A stretch of DNA of 28,731 nucleotides from Welwitschia mirabilis (GCA_051453625.1 JBOZIK010000001.1:151851011-151879741); one strand, 5' to 3'; numbered from the stretch's first letter, positions 9,607-22,070 are shown. A program made the numbers and translations. The notes: generated by a model from the sequence alone, not told the origin.

Positions 9607-10800
9607 GTAGGCACCGTACCTATAGAGCTAGATAGGCTAAGGCTAAGGTTGAGGCTGTAGAGAAGGAGGTAGGACCTTTGGTGAAGCCAAAGATTGAGCA
9701 TGCGAAACCTACACATCTGCCACCTTGACATAGTCAATCTTTGAGCAATCATACTACTAGCATCCATGTTAAGTGATATTTCAGAGATTTCATGAGCCAT
9801 ATAAATCCTGAGATAGATTAGATATTAATAGATTCATGGCTCCATTAGATCATAGATATGCATGGATCTTATTATATATCAAAGACAAGAGAATTTTATG
9901 ATACGATGTACATAGTGAGGTGACCTATGCTCATGAGCAGCTTGAGGACATGATCATCACCTTCATATGAGACCACAACATAGCCATACTTCCATTCCAC
10001 ATTGCAGTTATCATAGATTTTGTAGGGCTTGGGAGTATGTACATTTATTCTATTGGTGGGATAAAGGAGCGTCAAGCCTATGATGCCATTTTAGACATAC
10101 GGCTTGACCTAACTATGAATTAGCGAGGGGTAAATGTTACATAGCTGACCCTCACTTACAAAGTATTACATAGAGGACTAATTCATAACATGAGTCCATC
10201 TTTCCATGAAAGTCACGCTATGATGGCACACCTTCATATTTTAAGAACTTTTTAACAAGGAAAGTAGATGGACTTATCAAGTTTTATTTGGAGAAGACTC
10301 AAATCCATAATAGAGGCATGACATCTATAGATAACTAGTTATTCATACCTCCTCTCAGCTCTTTTTAGATCATTTGGAATACTAGAGACCATGGGTAAGA
10401 AGTGCATTTCACACATTTAGACATCTACTCACTATGTATAGAACATGAGTATACAAGATCTAAAAAAGTTAGAGAGACCTTAGGTACAAAAAATTGCAGT
10501 TGAAGCTTTTCTAGAGTAAATTCCGGTTCTTCTAAATGAGACCACTAAGAACATTAGTGGTTTCATGGATAAAGGTATTCAGGAACTTTATCAGAAAATA
10601 CAAACTTTTAAGTAGATAATTAAGTAGTGAATCCGGTCCATTAATAGAAGAGTATAGCACGCAGAGGACTAGATGATAGATATGTACCAATGCATTATCT
10701 CTATTTAGCAGAGTATGATTATAAACATTCTTGAGAAAGTTTGTGTTTATAGATATTCTTGAGAAAGTTTTTTGTTTCTATAGATGTCTATCTCCTTGCG
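9607..10800 (+). pseudogene. Degraded third ORF in env position, probable plant-transposon-protein type (element B)
   Basis: This segment differs from the T-rich spacer around it and reads as a decayed protein in two successive frames. The first part opens RTYRAR, has a lysine/glutamate-rich stretch (AKVEAVEKEVGPLVKPK), then YFRDFMSHINPEID and SKTREFYDTMY. After a shift near 9900 comes VTYAHEQLEDMIITF, then LTLTYKVLHRGLIHNMSPS and a helical C-terminus (FMDKGIQELYQKIQTF). The P-x-x-x-E-FY pattern and the later x-x-LHR-x-L block resemble the putative plant transposon protein domain often found downstream of pol in Athila-like elements. That link is from memory of the family and is moderate at best. 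Roughly a dozen stops are present, most readable as CAA/CAG/CGA to TAA/TAG/TGA. Element A lacks this region. Confidence 0.5.
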
Positions 10801-11395
10801 GATTCTAAGCATTTTCCTTCTTCTCCTCCTACTCCTAAACTAGTTGTCGAGTCATAGTTCATCACGCATAGATGAGGGGAGTGATTTTATATTATATTTT
10901 ATATCTTATTTTCTATACTAAAAACTCTATTTTGATATTATATAGATATATCTTTTTTCCAACATGGTGTATTCATTTTGTTTTATTTTACATGATTATC
11001 TTTTAATTCTTATGATGAGGATTTATTTGTACTTGGGTAAATTTTCTATTATTGACTATTTATTTTAGTGGGGGAATATTTATTATGTTTAATTAATTAT
11101 TTGTAAAAATAAAATTCTATTAGAGGTTTTAGATTTTAAAACTTTTTTATAAGCTTATCATCCCTTACATTATATAGACGATAACCCAGACGAGTAACTA
11201 CTAAGATTATGGTAGGTGTTTTATTTAGTTTTTTTGATTTTTCAAAAATTTAGTTTATATCTCTATAAGTTCTACAAACCGTTTTGAGATAATTTCCTTT
11301 AAGATCCTAGTTGTTTCATTCTCTAATGAGTTAGCTTGTAAACATGGTTTATTGCTTGGTTTTGTTAGGGATAGACAAGGCTAAGTGGAGGGCTA
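10801..11395 (+). mobile_element. Spacer between third ORF and 3' LTR (element B)
   Basis: It starts with a serine/proline-rich remnant (SSPPTPK-like, about 10815-10845), then T-rich sequence with no gene. From about 10985 it is similar to A at 2816-3154. It ends in the polypurine tract AAGTGGAGGG (11383-11392) and CTA before the LTR. It also holds ACGATAACCCAGACGAG (11178-11194), a decayed form of the paired motif at 2929-2970 in A. Confidence 0.6.
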
Positions 11396-12428
11396 TGTTG
11401 TGTTGTTAACTTACACACGTTTAATAGGGTATGTCAAGTTGTTTTTCAAGTAAATAAATAGGTAAGTACTTGATTTCTAGGATAACAGAAAGTTAGTATG
11501 AAAAGAATGGAAATATTTAATATTCATCATAATTCAAAGCATTTTGAACAAATATGAATACTTTGTATTTCTGAAGATAACTTCCTTTAAATACTAAGGC
11601 TAATGCAATAATTAAATAATTATCAAAAGCCATCATCCACCTCATTATCTGGATAACTACACAAATGATTATGCTAACTGGATACTAGTTAAAGTTTATT
11701 TGGTAACTAATGTAAATTGATTATGATATGGCATCATCTTCTCTATCATTCAGACAACTAGTTGGATGACACTATTGTAACATCTGTATTGAATAAATAC
11801 AAACTTGTACCACTTGTGTTTCCATTTTTCTTTTGTATGGCTATCATAACTTACCTGTGTCTTTCTATCTTTGTTGTTGTGTGTTTGAGTCAATAAATAG
11901 AGATCTCGTCCTTGACTCCTGCTTATCTTCATTTGCATCTAAAATTCTTAGTATTGGATGGTGTTTCATCCATTAAGGTGTAGCAACTTCATAACACGAA
12001 TGTGTTTTGATTCTTAATATAAAAACATTTCCTTTTATGCATTTAATGTATGATCATTTCTCACCCTCATAGGTTATGTTGCTTCTGATTTGGTGATAAT
12101 TTCTCTAGTGATATAGGTTATGAAGACAATCTTTGTCAAGGTTTTGCTTGGTTATTTTAGGTTAAGTGCATTGTTATTTCATTTTCCTAAATTAGTTTTG
12201 CACAAGTGTATTTTATTTTACTTTCATGCATCATAGGTTATTTCTATAAATTAGGATACATGTATTTCTTTGAAAAGCAACTCTCTTATTTTCTACTTTG
12301 GCCTTTGATGAATTATGACATTTGGGTCAACTTTCTTCTAAATTAGTGTGTTGTGTTTTTGCATTATTGTTTGTAATTAATAGGATTCTACTGAGGATGT
12401 AAATGTTGCATAAATATGAATTACAATA
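11396..12428 (+). repeat. 3' LTR of element B
   Basis: This is homologous to the A LTR and lies behind the same polypurine tract, but is more decayed: the start TGTTGTGTTGT and end GAATTACAATA no longer form the exact inverted repeat, and the terminal CA has become TA. Its gap-free length is 1033 bases. The TATA region is CAATAAATAGAG (11891-11902). It is followed without any primer-binding site by RT sequence of another pol copy (element C), so B was inserted there. The 26 terminal bases align one-to-one with those of the A LTR, which fixes the right end. Confidence 0.8.
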
Positions 12429-13195
12429 GTGAGTAAGTCTAACTCATACCATAGCCAAGAAATTAGGAACTACCATTATCCCTAATGAGTATAATAAGCT
12501 TATCCCCATCAAAGATGATATAAAATGAAGGATGTGTATTAATTATAGAAAATTAAACACTATGTTTAAAAAAGATCATTATCCTCCTCCTTTTCTAGAT
12601 CAAATTTTAAAACAACTCGTGAGATATTCCTTTTACTGTTTTTTGGATGGATACTCTAGTTATAATCAGATTGAGATTGCTCTCAAAGATCAAGAAACAT
12701 TTAAATTTACTTTCTTCTATAGAATATTTGCTTATAAATGAATGTCCTTTGATCTATATAATGCACCTACAATGTTTTAATATTGCATGTTCAAAATCTT
12801 TTCTGACTTTTTAGATTCAAGTATCAAATCCTCATAGGTAACTTTTTAATTTATGGAACCTTGTTTAACCACTATATGAATAACTTAGAATGTGTTCTCA
12901 AAATATGAATTAACAAATGCCTTATATCTAACTAGGAAAAATACCATGTTATGGTAAATTATAGTTTTATAACATATCATATTTAAGAAAGGAATTCAGA
13001 TAGATCTAGCTAAAATCTCCTTAATCACATACCTGCCAACCCCTAAAAAAACAAAATGATATTAGATCATTCTTAGAACATGTAGGATATTATAGGTTGC
13101 CCATTGATGATTTTAGTTAAAACTCTAAGTATTTGTATGATCTTTTGAGTAAGACCACCTTCTTTAATTGGCCTCCAAAGTGTCAAAAATACATT
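12429..13195 (+). pseudogene. Ty3/Athila-like reverse transcriptase remnant (element C)
   Basis: The homology begins at the VS of the WVSP motif, directly at the B LTR end, and runs KKLGTTIIPNEYNKLIPI, MCINYRKLNTMFKKDHYPPP, FLDQILKQL, YCFLDGYSSYNQIEIAL, RIFAYK, MSFDLYNAPTMF and IFSDFLD. The catalytic box can be read as I-G-N-F-L-I-Y-G (12834-12857) where F-M-D-D-F-S-V-Y-G is expected, so both aspartates are lost (GGT and AAC at 12837-12842). The thumb and connection follow (LFNHYMNNLECVL, KGIQIDLAKISLITYLPTP). The longest open part is 12532-12741. Unlike B, C retains the PNEYNKLIPI segment, so the two are different subfamilies or B lost it. Confidence 0.85.
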
Positions 13196-13427
13196 TAATC
13201 AACTCAAAGTTAAACTAACTTTCACCTCCATTATTCAACCACCTAATTAGAAGTTCATAAAAAGCCAATTATAATTAACTATGTTATTAAAACCTTAAAT
13301 GACACTCAAATTAATAATATCATCATAGAGAAGGATCTTCTAGCTATTGTCTTTGGTTATGAAAAATTTAGGTAATTCTTTTTAGAATCTAAGGTATTCA
13401 TTTACACTAATCACTTGGCCTATAATA
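13196..13427 (+). pseudogene. RNase H, first part, interrupted by element D (element C)
   Basis: The reading LNDTQINNIIIEKDLLAIVFGYEKFR followed by FLESKVFIYTNHLAYN matches the end of the family's RNase H. The YTDH aspartate is asparagine (AAT, 13409-13411). The reading breaks at about 13427 and resumes at about 23905 with IPFAKKNLKQHLIRWILILQ, which restores the expected H-A-A-x-K-Y-L-L-A-K-K spacing when the intervening 10.5 kb is removed. That is direct evidence that D was inserted here. Confidence 0.8.
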
Positions 13428-13452
13428 AGTTTGCACTTTAAAACTTCATGGA

Positions 13453-13463
13453 GCTCTAATACA
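13453..13463 (-). other. Primer-binding-site-like sequence outside the 3' LTR of D
   Basis: Read on the minus strand, TGTATTAGAGC follows the LTR end, and further downstream it matches the real primer-binding region at 22047-22085 (CATGAAGTTTTAAAGTG in both). A 3' LTR should be followed by host DNA, so this is unexpected. Confidence 0.7.
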
Positions 13464-13467
13464 AAAA

Positions 13468-15190
13468 TGCAACATCCTAATTTTCCATTACTAAAGCTTA
13501 AACTTTACAAATGCTTTTATGAAATGTTTAAGCTAATAATTCTTAAATGATCTATACGTATGCCAAAAATACATCCTTAAGTGACTTTTGAGGGTCAAAA
13601 ACATAAATAACTTACTTAATGTTTAATACACAAGAAAATAAATACTTCTTTATTTCCAAAAAAATGCAAGTATCATACTGATATTATATCTTAAAATTCA
13701 ACCACAATATATAATAAATTACAAGTTATAAGAATGAACAAGTCACTTCATTTTAACAATTTCTCATGCTTAAGCTAAAATAAATCAACATTTTCAAACA
13801 CCCTTCTTGGCAAGATCAATTAGCTTTTTTAATGCTCTACTCAATCACCTATTAAACATAAATAGCATGGTGTAAGAAATGTAACCTTCATAGTTCCTAG
13901 TATAATCCATGGTAAGGTCTTAGGTAAGGGATTTTTCAAATATCAAATACATAAGACGAAAACAAGAACTTTAAAAGATGAGGATTGTTACAAGTATGAT
14001 GATCTTATGGTCATGAAATGAGAATAACTAGTTTATAAAGTTTTTATATATTTTAAGTTTCTTCCACTATCTCATTTGGTGATCTATGGATCTTGTATAA
14101 TTTTTCATATTCTCTCACTCCATTTCCTCATCTAGTGGTTTGTTGGTTCTCACATTCCACTGTTTCATTTAGCGATCTATGTAATACTTATTTTCATAAG
14201 TTCATAAGAATTCAAGACATCAAGAGAAGTATGAGAAAGTATATCAACAGAACATAAACCTTTAATAAGTAACTTGGATTTAGATTTAAGAAAATCACAT
14301 AAAGCATAAGTAGTAGAACCTAAAATTTATATCTAGGAATGCATATATTTAATATTAACATTACATACATCTACCTTCATTACCAATATTTTTAAAAAAA
14401 TACAAATGCAACAAAGATATGAAAAAGGAATTCTTAAAAAAAATGATCAATAAATTATAAGAATGAACTAGAACCATATAAGAATGATATGAAAACCATA
14501 GAAACCTTACAAGAATGAAATAAAGAATCATAAACCATATAATAAAGAAATAAAAAAACCATAAATAACACATAAATAAAAATGAATATTTCAGAACTTT
14601 CAAACATTCTAAGGCTTAAAGGTTGAAGGGATCATTCAAGCCCCAAGGTTTTCCAAAAATGAAAGTAAGAGAAAAGGTGAAAGAGAGTCTTATTTATAGT
14701 TAAGGTTTGGTGGAATATAAAGCATTATGAAAATATAAAGATAAAACATCATAAGAATTGATGATCAAGGTGGAAAAAGTTGGTAATGATTTAGTAACCA
14801 CCCTTATTCCATTCCTTGTTAGACCATTAGGTGCATTTATATAATAACAATAAATAAGAATGTTCATCATGCAATTATTACAGTAATAAGAAATTTCCAA
14901 AAACTACATAAAATATATTTTTCTAGTTAAAATAGATAAAACATAGTAGTTATAATAATCTAACCAATAAGAATCATAATTAAATCACTAGGAATTTTTA
15001 ACAAGGGCAATATTATGACTACTACAAAATATGAGGAATTATAGCATAAAATTTCCATAATAAAATTACATCAATAAAAATTAAAATAAATACAAGTCAT
15101 AATTAAACCAACTTGAGGCTTCATAATAAAATTATTTTAATTTAAATTTTTAAGCAAAATATCTACATCTTTAAAAGTATGAATGTGACA
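13468..15190 (-). repeat. 3' LTR of element D
   Basis: The 1723-base LTR reads TGTCACATTC...GGATGTTGCA on the minus strand. It is similar along its whole length to 22086-23896. The TATA box CTATAAATAAGAC lies at 14687-14699 on the minus strand. Downstream of it are two degenerate tandem repeats: units of the AACCATA-CAAGAATGAAAT type at about 14459-14580 and three units of CACTATCTCATTTGGTGATC at about 14062-14185. The open readings on the minus strand at 14361-14603 and 14700-14900 are inside the LTR and have no family resemblance. Confidence 0.85.
14687..14699 (-). promoter_or_regulatory. TATA box of the D 3' LTR
   Basis: CTATAAATAAGAC on the minus strand, conserved exactly at 23391-23403 in the other LTR while the surroundings have diverged. 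Confidence 0.55.
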
Positions 15191-15206
15191 TTTTCCCATC
15201 CCTTAA
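15191..15206 (-). other. Polypurine tract of element D
   Basis: On the minus strand this reads TTAAGGGATGGGAAAA immediately before the TGTCACATTC start of the 3' LTR, the expected place and composition for the plus-strand primer. Confidence 0.65.
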
Positions 15207-15779
15207 AAGTTTCATGATAAGAATGTCAAAAGAAGCTTAATTTTTTACTATGACACTTCTATTGTTGATATGATTTCTTATAATGTGGTGAAGACAAGCT
15301 TGGATGTTATATAATGGTTAAAAAGAAAAATAAAATTCTCATATATTACTCATCTATAAATTAGCACAACCAATTTTATGGCTAGCATAATCTAAAAATA
15401 TTAAAGATTTGAGCTATTCTACTAATGCAAAATCAACTCTATTAATTGGTGCTTTAATGTTCTAAGATATTCTTAAGGCTTTACAACTAAAGTAAAATTA
15501 AGATGAAGCCTACCTAGAAGCTAAGACAAAAATGATTAATGCATCAGTGATAACCAATTTGCCTAGCTAATCATAAAGGATATAAATATAATGTACTTGG
15601 TCATGGAAACTAAGGTCATTCACAAAGGAAGAACCTTGAATGTCATGCTAGTCGAAAAATAGTATAACCTAACTAAAAGTAGTGGAAAATAAATGACATC
15701 TTTTTATCAAAAACTAAATTATGCAACATAGGCCATTACCTTGCTAACAAGTTATGCTAACTGGGTCTATAATATATAT

Positions 15780-15870
15780 AAAATAAATAAATAAATAAAC
15801 ATTATCTAAGTTATAGGCATAAATAATGTTTATATAAATAAGCATTAAATAACATTATATAAATAATGTT
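15780..15870. repeat. (AAAT)n tract and AT-rich hairpins
   Basis: AAATAAATAAATAAATAAAC is followed by inverted pairs TAAACATTA/TAATGTTTA (15796-15804 and 15824-15832) and AACATTA/TAATGTT (15851-15857 and 15864-15870). ATAATGTTTAT-type words recur in both orientations within 90 bases. No terminal repeats of a small DNA transposon could be set out around it. Confidence 0.7.
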
Positions 15871-16230
15871 TTATGTACATAATGCCCATGAATTACAGAT
15901 AGACCTTTCTTTAACCTTTTGAGATATGAGAAACATTTATTTTAGAACATAGTTCAAAGTGTTTTTTTAGATGTGATGTTCTCTATTCAAAAAATAAGCC
16001 AATGCAAAACTTAAAGATTTATGTAATTGATCATCTTCAATTACTTTATCTCATCTATAAAGATCAAATAGTAATCAATGGAAATATATCTCTAATTATT
16101 TCTATTAAATATTTTTGAAATAGCAAGAATTAAAATCAATTATCGATTTAGAACTTGCATTTCTCTATTTTTAGGAGAGGGTTTTCCAAAGCTAGGTCCT
16201 ATCTTTATATTTGTAAAAATCACCTGAACT

Positions 16231-16240
16231 NNNNNNNNNN
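16231..16240. other. Assembly gap (10 N)
   Basis: Short unresolved run within the internal region of D. Confidence 0.98.
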
Positions 16241-19200
16241 ATGAACAATACATAAACAGTAATATAAGAGATAAATGACAGGGTTAATAAAGCTTCTTAA
16301 GAAAATATTTTATTAAATGTATCTTTTGCTATATGATCAAAGTAAACAAGTAAGCATTTAAAAATATAGAAATGATCAAAAAGAAGGAATCATGGATGAT
16401 CACCTAGATCATATCTTTAACTATAAATTCTAGGTTTTGTATTCCCAAGCATATGTAATAAAAGAGTACAGTCATTAGAGGTTTCTATAAGGTGGGTTAG
16501 AGAATACATGTATAAGTTTAATATATGGCAATGAATTTTCTTCTTAGCTTAATGGCATATCTATAATTAATTTAGACTATATACACTTTAATAAGCTTTA
16601 AGCCTAACTCACTTTCTTGATAAATTCTAGAACATTCAAAGATAGTCAAGATTAAAGTTTGCTAGTTAAACAGGTATTTACTAAGAGTGTAAGTTCTTCT
16701 TCTTTTTATTTTAAAAATGTAATAGCATTTAGTGAAGCATTCTTCATATATTTAACAGCATTTGGAACTTCATGTTTTTAGAGACTATAAAATTCCTTGT
16801 TTGCATAGCATCCAGGAATCCAACATTGGTAAAAGTAATGGGTTTAAATTGTCTATAATGTAACTTTGAAATATTGTATGATATCTATTTGGGTTAGCAT
16901 TTTATAATCTAAAGATGCTTCTTGTAATTCCAAACCCATCTGATTTATCTTAGGTTCTAGATATTTCTTTACTTATCAAGGAATTTATTTTCTGCTATTT
17001 TACTTTCTTCTACCATGATAATGAGACACCTTCTTAGGTCTGCATCTATGTTTAAACTTGTTGTCTGTATGTAAACATTTTTACATAGCTAATTTTTTTA
17101 ATGTTTTATAGTCTACAACTCCTTCAAATATCATGGCAGCGTCCTTTATAATTTCAAAAGGTGTAGAGATGTTAATTTGAGCTCTAACTATTTCAAAGTT
17201 TAAATTTGGATTTTCTTTCAAACTTTTATTAGATATTTTAAGTCATTTAGCTTTTCATTTGCTCTTGAAGACCTATTTACGATTTATTTATTTAATTTAA
17301 TTTTTGGTATTTTTTTGATCTGGAATACTTTTTCACCATGGAAGAGATTTAGGGTTTTTTTTCTTATTTATTTTTAGGAAAAAGTAAAGGACTAATTTTT
17401 ACTTTTTCATATGAAAAGGAGCTAAGTTTTCTAATCTAGAAAAAAAAAAAGTAGTATTGGATTACTTGTTGATTTTTACCTAAGGTAATGTAATTCTTTG
17501 GAAATGGCAAGAGAGGTGAAAATTATTTGGAGATTTACTTATTGATTATTTTATTTAGACATGCTTGAGTAAGAAGAGTTTCTCAAATTTACTTTTGAGA
17601 ATGTTGTTACCAGAGTTTCCTATAAGTTCTCGTGGAGTACTAAAGAGAACTTAGAACTTATCTTTATTGTATTCATAAATCTATTAAAGACCTAGATGAA
17701 TTTTATGTCTATAATAAAGGATGAATTTATTAAGATTTATCATCCTAAAAGGACTATGTATGTCGATTTCATTAAGACATTTAATACAATCCTGGGAGAC
17801 ATAGAGTTAAAGTACTAAACACAGCGGAAAGTGAACCACAGGGTTATGTTGCAGAGGAAGGTAATAGATGGAACTTGAATCCCAAATTTGATTTATATGT
17901 TCAGAATGTTAAATCATAGGTAAATGCAAGCGAAAATTCCCCCTATAATATGAAGTCGAATACAAAACCTCAAAAACTATAAAATGATTTTAGAAGTAAT
18001 ATTTTCAAGACACCACTAATCCATATCTTTGCTTAGTGAGAGTAAAAAATATTAGATCAAGATAATCAAAAAGCATATGGCAAGATTATTAAAAGAATCT
18101 ATAAAGAATAAGAAGAATAAAGGAATTAGTCAATAGAGGGAATCATTGTCAAAAGTCAACTTCATGAATATTGCTTTACAACATAGGCATCCATAATTAT
18201 AGATCAACATTATTTTCAGAAAAGATGGGGTAAGAGTGTAGGGATGTGAGGATATTTTTTTGGCCCTATCATCTACATTAAGATGTGGAGTTCTATTGGT
18301 GTTTCAATTTGTTATTTTTCTCTTTTCATTTTTAATGTAATTTTTTTAATGTTGTGTGTTTTCTTAGTTCCTAATGGGTCACATTCATCATTTGTTAAAG
18401 TCTCATGTTTTAGCTAATGATAGAGTAGAGTAATATTGAGTATTTACTTTGCTACTTTTTGGAGTACTTAATTATATAAGTGTTTGAATTGACTATGAAT
18501 ACAAGCAAGAACTTAAACATAAGACAGATAACACCCCAACATTTGTAGCTTACCATTAGTGGAGATGAGAAATTAAATACATTAAATAAGGTTGTCATTG
18601 CTAGTGCTTGTGTAATCCCATACATCCACCATTAATTAATAATACACATCAAGAAAGACTGAGAGATCTATGTTAAAATCTAGAAGAGTCTAAGGTGTTT
18701 CCATTTGATACTGATGGTTTTGTATGTTCTATATTCTAATATGTTGCATCATAAAATTTTTCTTTCAAGTCATGAAGTAATTCACTATTATGATTTCATT
18801 CTACTATTATAGAATTTTAGCCTTATTAGCTATAGGATGTATGGTGCATCACAATAATTAGTACCATTAACTTAGCAAATAAGTAGCATATCATGATGAA
18901 ATAAAGTAAATTTCCTCTTTTATTGGAAAAAGCCTTATAGATGAATCACTAATAGTAGACAAGTTTTATATTAAATAGATGTTATAGGTATATTTATGGA
19001 TATTGTAGTCTATCTACTATTCTATGTTAAAAGATGGAATTTCTTAAATCTTATATTATGGAAATGGATAATGGCTATTAAAGGTAACACATGGGGGAAC
19101 TTTACCCTAGAGAAATTGGAAAATCCTTTATTCATTACATAGATGTCTTTTTATGATATGTAATGATTTTCTAGTCTTATTTGTATGTGCCTAATTTAAA

Positions 19201-21961
19201 GGAAATATCATGGGTAAGATGTCATGTATGTGATCAATTAGGATTGTTTAAGAAGAAATTTGTTAGTAAGGGCCTAGACGTATTGAGGAGGGACTAACAT
19301 TTAGTCTAACCAAATAGCAAACAAATCTAGTACAATACCACTTCTGACCTATGCATATGAAGGATGTCTTTTCTTCCTTTTCCAGTCCCAATTAAATTAA
19401 TAGTCATTAAAAACTATAATCATGTAATAATGTTTCCATTGAATGAGTGTGGAATAGCCAATTTTCTCATTAACAAAAATCTTTACACACTTTTTTTCTT
19501 ATTCCATAGTAACTAGAAGGGCCATTTATATAATTAACATTAGTTTCCTTAATACATGTTTAATCATGCATGTTTAGGGTACATATCATTAGGGTTTAGG
19601 CAAGCTAGGTAACTAGAAGCATAACCTTCTAGATAAATAACTACTAAGTGCTTTCCATTTTACCTAAAAATAATCTTTATATAAGGCATATTAGCCACTT
19701 AAAGAAGTGTAGTGTATCTTAAATATGATTACTCTCCATATGTACGAGACATGCAAATAAAAAGGTTATTTAGGGACTTTAAGATATGCATATAAGATAC
19801 ATGACATACTAGTTCACCTAGAAATAGGATCGGAAAAGGAATAATAAGGAAATAAAGTATCAATGTATCAATTAATTTGGAAAGGAAAGGTAAATACAAC
19901 TAGGAAAAGGTGACTCAAGTATAGATAAGAAAACAACATCTTATTAAAAGAGGGCAAATGAGAAAAATAGTAATGATATCCCTGTAAAAACATATCTATG
20001 CAATTTATAAAGAATATTTTCCAAGGATAAATGTGTTCTGTAATTAAACTTAAAAATATTCAAGCATGATATCTGGAAAAGTAACCAAATTGAGTCTTCT
20101 TCATAAAACTACAACATAAGTTTAGTTACTATCTTATATTATTGATACCTTATTCATCGATTTGATGGGTATAAATAAAAAATTAATGCCTATCTAAGTA
20201 AAAGTATGTGCATTAGTTAAATCTAAATCAAAAATATCCCTATCTCTTTTTGTTTCATTCCACAAACAACCTTTCATAGGGAGAAGATGATGGTTCTAGA
20301 AAGATAACCAACATTGTGATTTACAAGAGAGGTGAAAAATATTTGAAAATAAATGATCTTTTATCCCTCTCTACATTGGTGAGTAATGTAGCAAGGAATT
20401 TATAGATGTTCCTAACTTTCCTTTCCAAAATTAATAATAGATTACTTTAAATCAAATGAAGTTTGAAGAATATAGAGGCCTTTCACCACTAAATACATTG
20501 TGTATTAGAGTTTCTTTGAGAATTCCTAGCAAATTGCTTGAATTCACATTGCCCTAATGGAATCAAACAACCAATGAATAGTTCTATTCATAATGGAACA
20601 TTGTCAGTACTTAGAGGTATGCAAAGGTAAAAAAAAATAAAAATTAAGAATGCTTAAAGTATAGAAACATGAAATATTGCAATACTACAAATGTAGGAAG
20701 CAAATAGAATGCTAAAACTTAGTGACCATATATCCATAAAACCCAATGACTAGGTCCTCTGCCAAAATCAATTTCTACATGAACCATTTTATGGCCATTA
20801 ATAAATCATTTTAACCTTAAGCATTAACCAAAAACAAAAGCTGTCAATTGATCTTATTATTGGTAATACTTATTGATATCTAATAAATGGTAAGATGTTG
20901 CTATTTTAGTAGGGTTTATCTCCAAGGGTTTTATTTTAAAGGATATTCATAACCCTACTTTGTTGATTGTTGTTGGATTTTATTTGTTACAATTTTTCGC
21001 AGGGAGATAGAGCTATTACCACTTTCTTTCATCTTATTCAAATTCTAAGCTTCAGATTATGAATAATAATAAATTGTTTTATGTTATTTATGTTATTGTG
21101 AATTATAATTTATCATTTTGAAATTGCTCTTAATTCCTAATTATCCAAATGATTTTGAAAAAGAGGCCTAAAGTGTACTATTATATCTAATGTCATTACT
21201 TTTAGCATAACAAGTGAGGGAAAAAAGGGCATGTGATTTCTCTAGATCATCTGATGGTAGAAAACATATATTATTATAAATCAAGTATTTAACATTTTCA
21301 TGATGGAATTTTTGTACATACACTAATAAATAAATATCATATAAGCTAAATATACCTTTGATTTTTGACATGGCAAATACATGAAGCTAATGTGGCTATA
21401 AAAGAATGGCAAAGGTCATGCATTAAATAGGTAACCAACTACACATATGAAAGAAATTTTTTTTCTTTTCTATCATAATAGTTATAAATCTTCATAAATA
21501 ATGCATCAGGCTTAAGTATTCATCCATGCATTTTTACCTATGCAAGGGTCCCTACCACTACTTTTATTTCCAAAACCAAAATCTCTCATTTCAGCTGTGG
21601 GGAATCTAACCTACATCTTCAGTTATTACTTTTAAGGCCCCCTTGCATGGTGTTTTTATTTTATAAGGCTATTATAAAAGTGTGCCTTGATTTAAATTTA
21701 ATATATACATATTTTTAATATGTTTTGAGTTTTATAAACTTGTTTTGAAATATCTTTTTAAAACAATATTAAAGTTGTATAAATAAATGTTACAAAATTG
21801 GAAATGATTGATTAGTGTAAAAGTCCTCTTGTCTTACAAATCTAATAGTTACTAAAACACCATAATTTATTATCACTTACCACCATTACTTGTATTTATT
21901 ATATAGATACCTTCTTTGAGAAATAGTAATATAATCATAGGTAATGCAGACATCCATCTTA

Positions 21962-22014
21962 TACCAATGAGTTTGCAAACCTAACAATAGTTGTACCAGT
22001 GAATTCACAAACCT
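21962..22014 (-). repeat. Pair of similar 21-mers downstream of the D primer-binding site
   Basis: TACCAATGAGTTTGCAAACCT (21962-21982) and the similar 21-mer at 21994-22014 (five differences) lie 11 bases apart, in the leader of the D transcript. They may be remnants of a leader minisatellite. Confidence 0.6.
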
Positions 22015-22070
22015 ATGATTTAATAAAAAATTGTAAAATATCAAAATTTCACACTTTAAAACTTCATGTA

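Larger units (their letters stand above)
15207..22069 (-). mobile_element. Internal region of element D, no recognisable coding sequence
   Basis: I looked for gag, protease, RT, RNase H, integrase and chromodomain motifs on both strands and saw none. Stops are dense in all frames; the longest open stretches are about 65 codons and have no family resemblance. Local structure includes an (AAAT)n tract at 15780-15799 with two hairpins (15796-15832 and 15851-15870), a 10-base gap at 16231-16240, an inverted pair AGTAGGGTT/AACCCTACT at about 20909-20957, and two similar 21-mers near the primer-binding site (21962-21982 and 21994-22014). Parts may be other decayed insertions whose borders I cannot see. 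Confidence 0.6.

Noticed and set aside
17806-17921. 37-codon plus-strand open stretch (VKVLNTAESEPQGYVAEEG...) as a gene piece
   Set aside because: It is short, its flanks are full of stops, it has no known motif, and it lies within the non-coding part of D.
20909-21010. Possible intron end (TTTTTCGCAG) and exon in D
   Set aside because: A pyrimidine-rich AG site alone is common in this composition; no coding sequence follows it.
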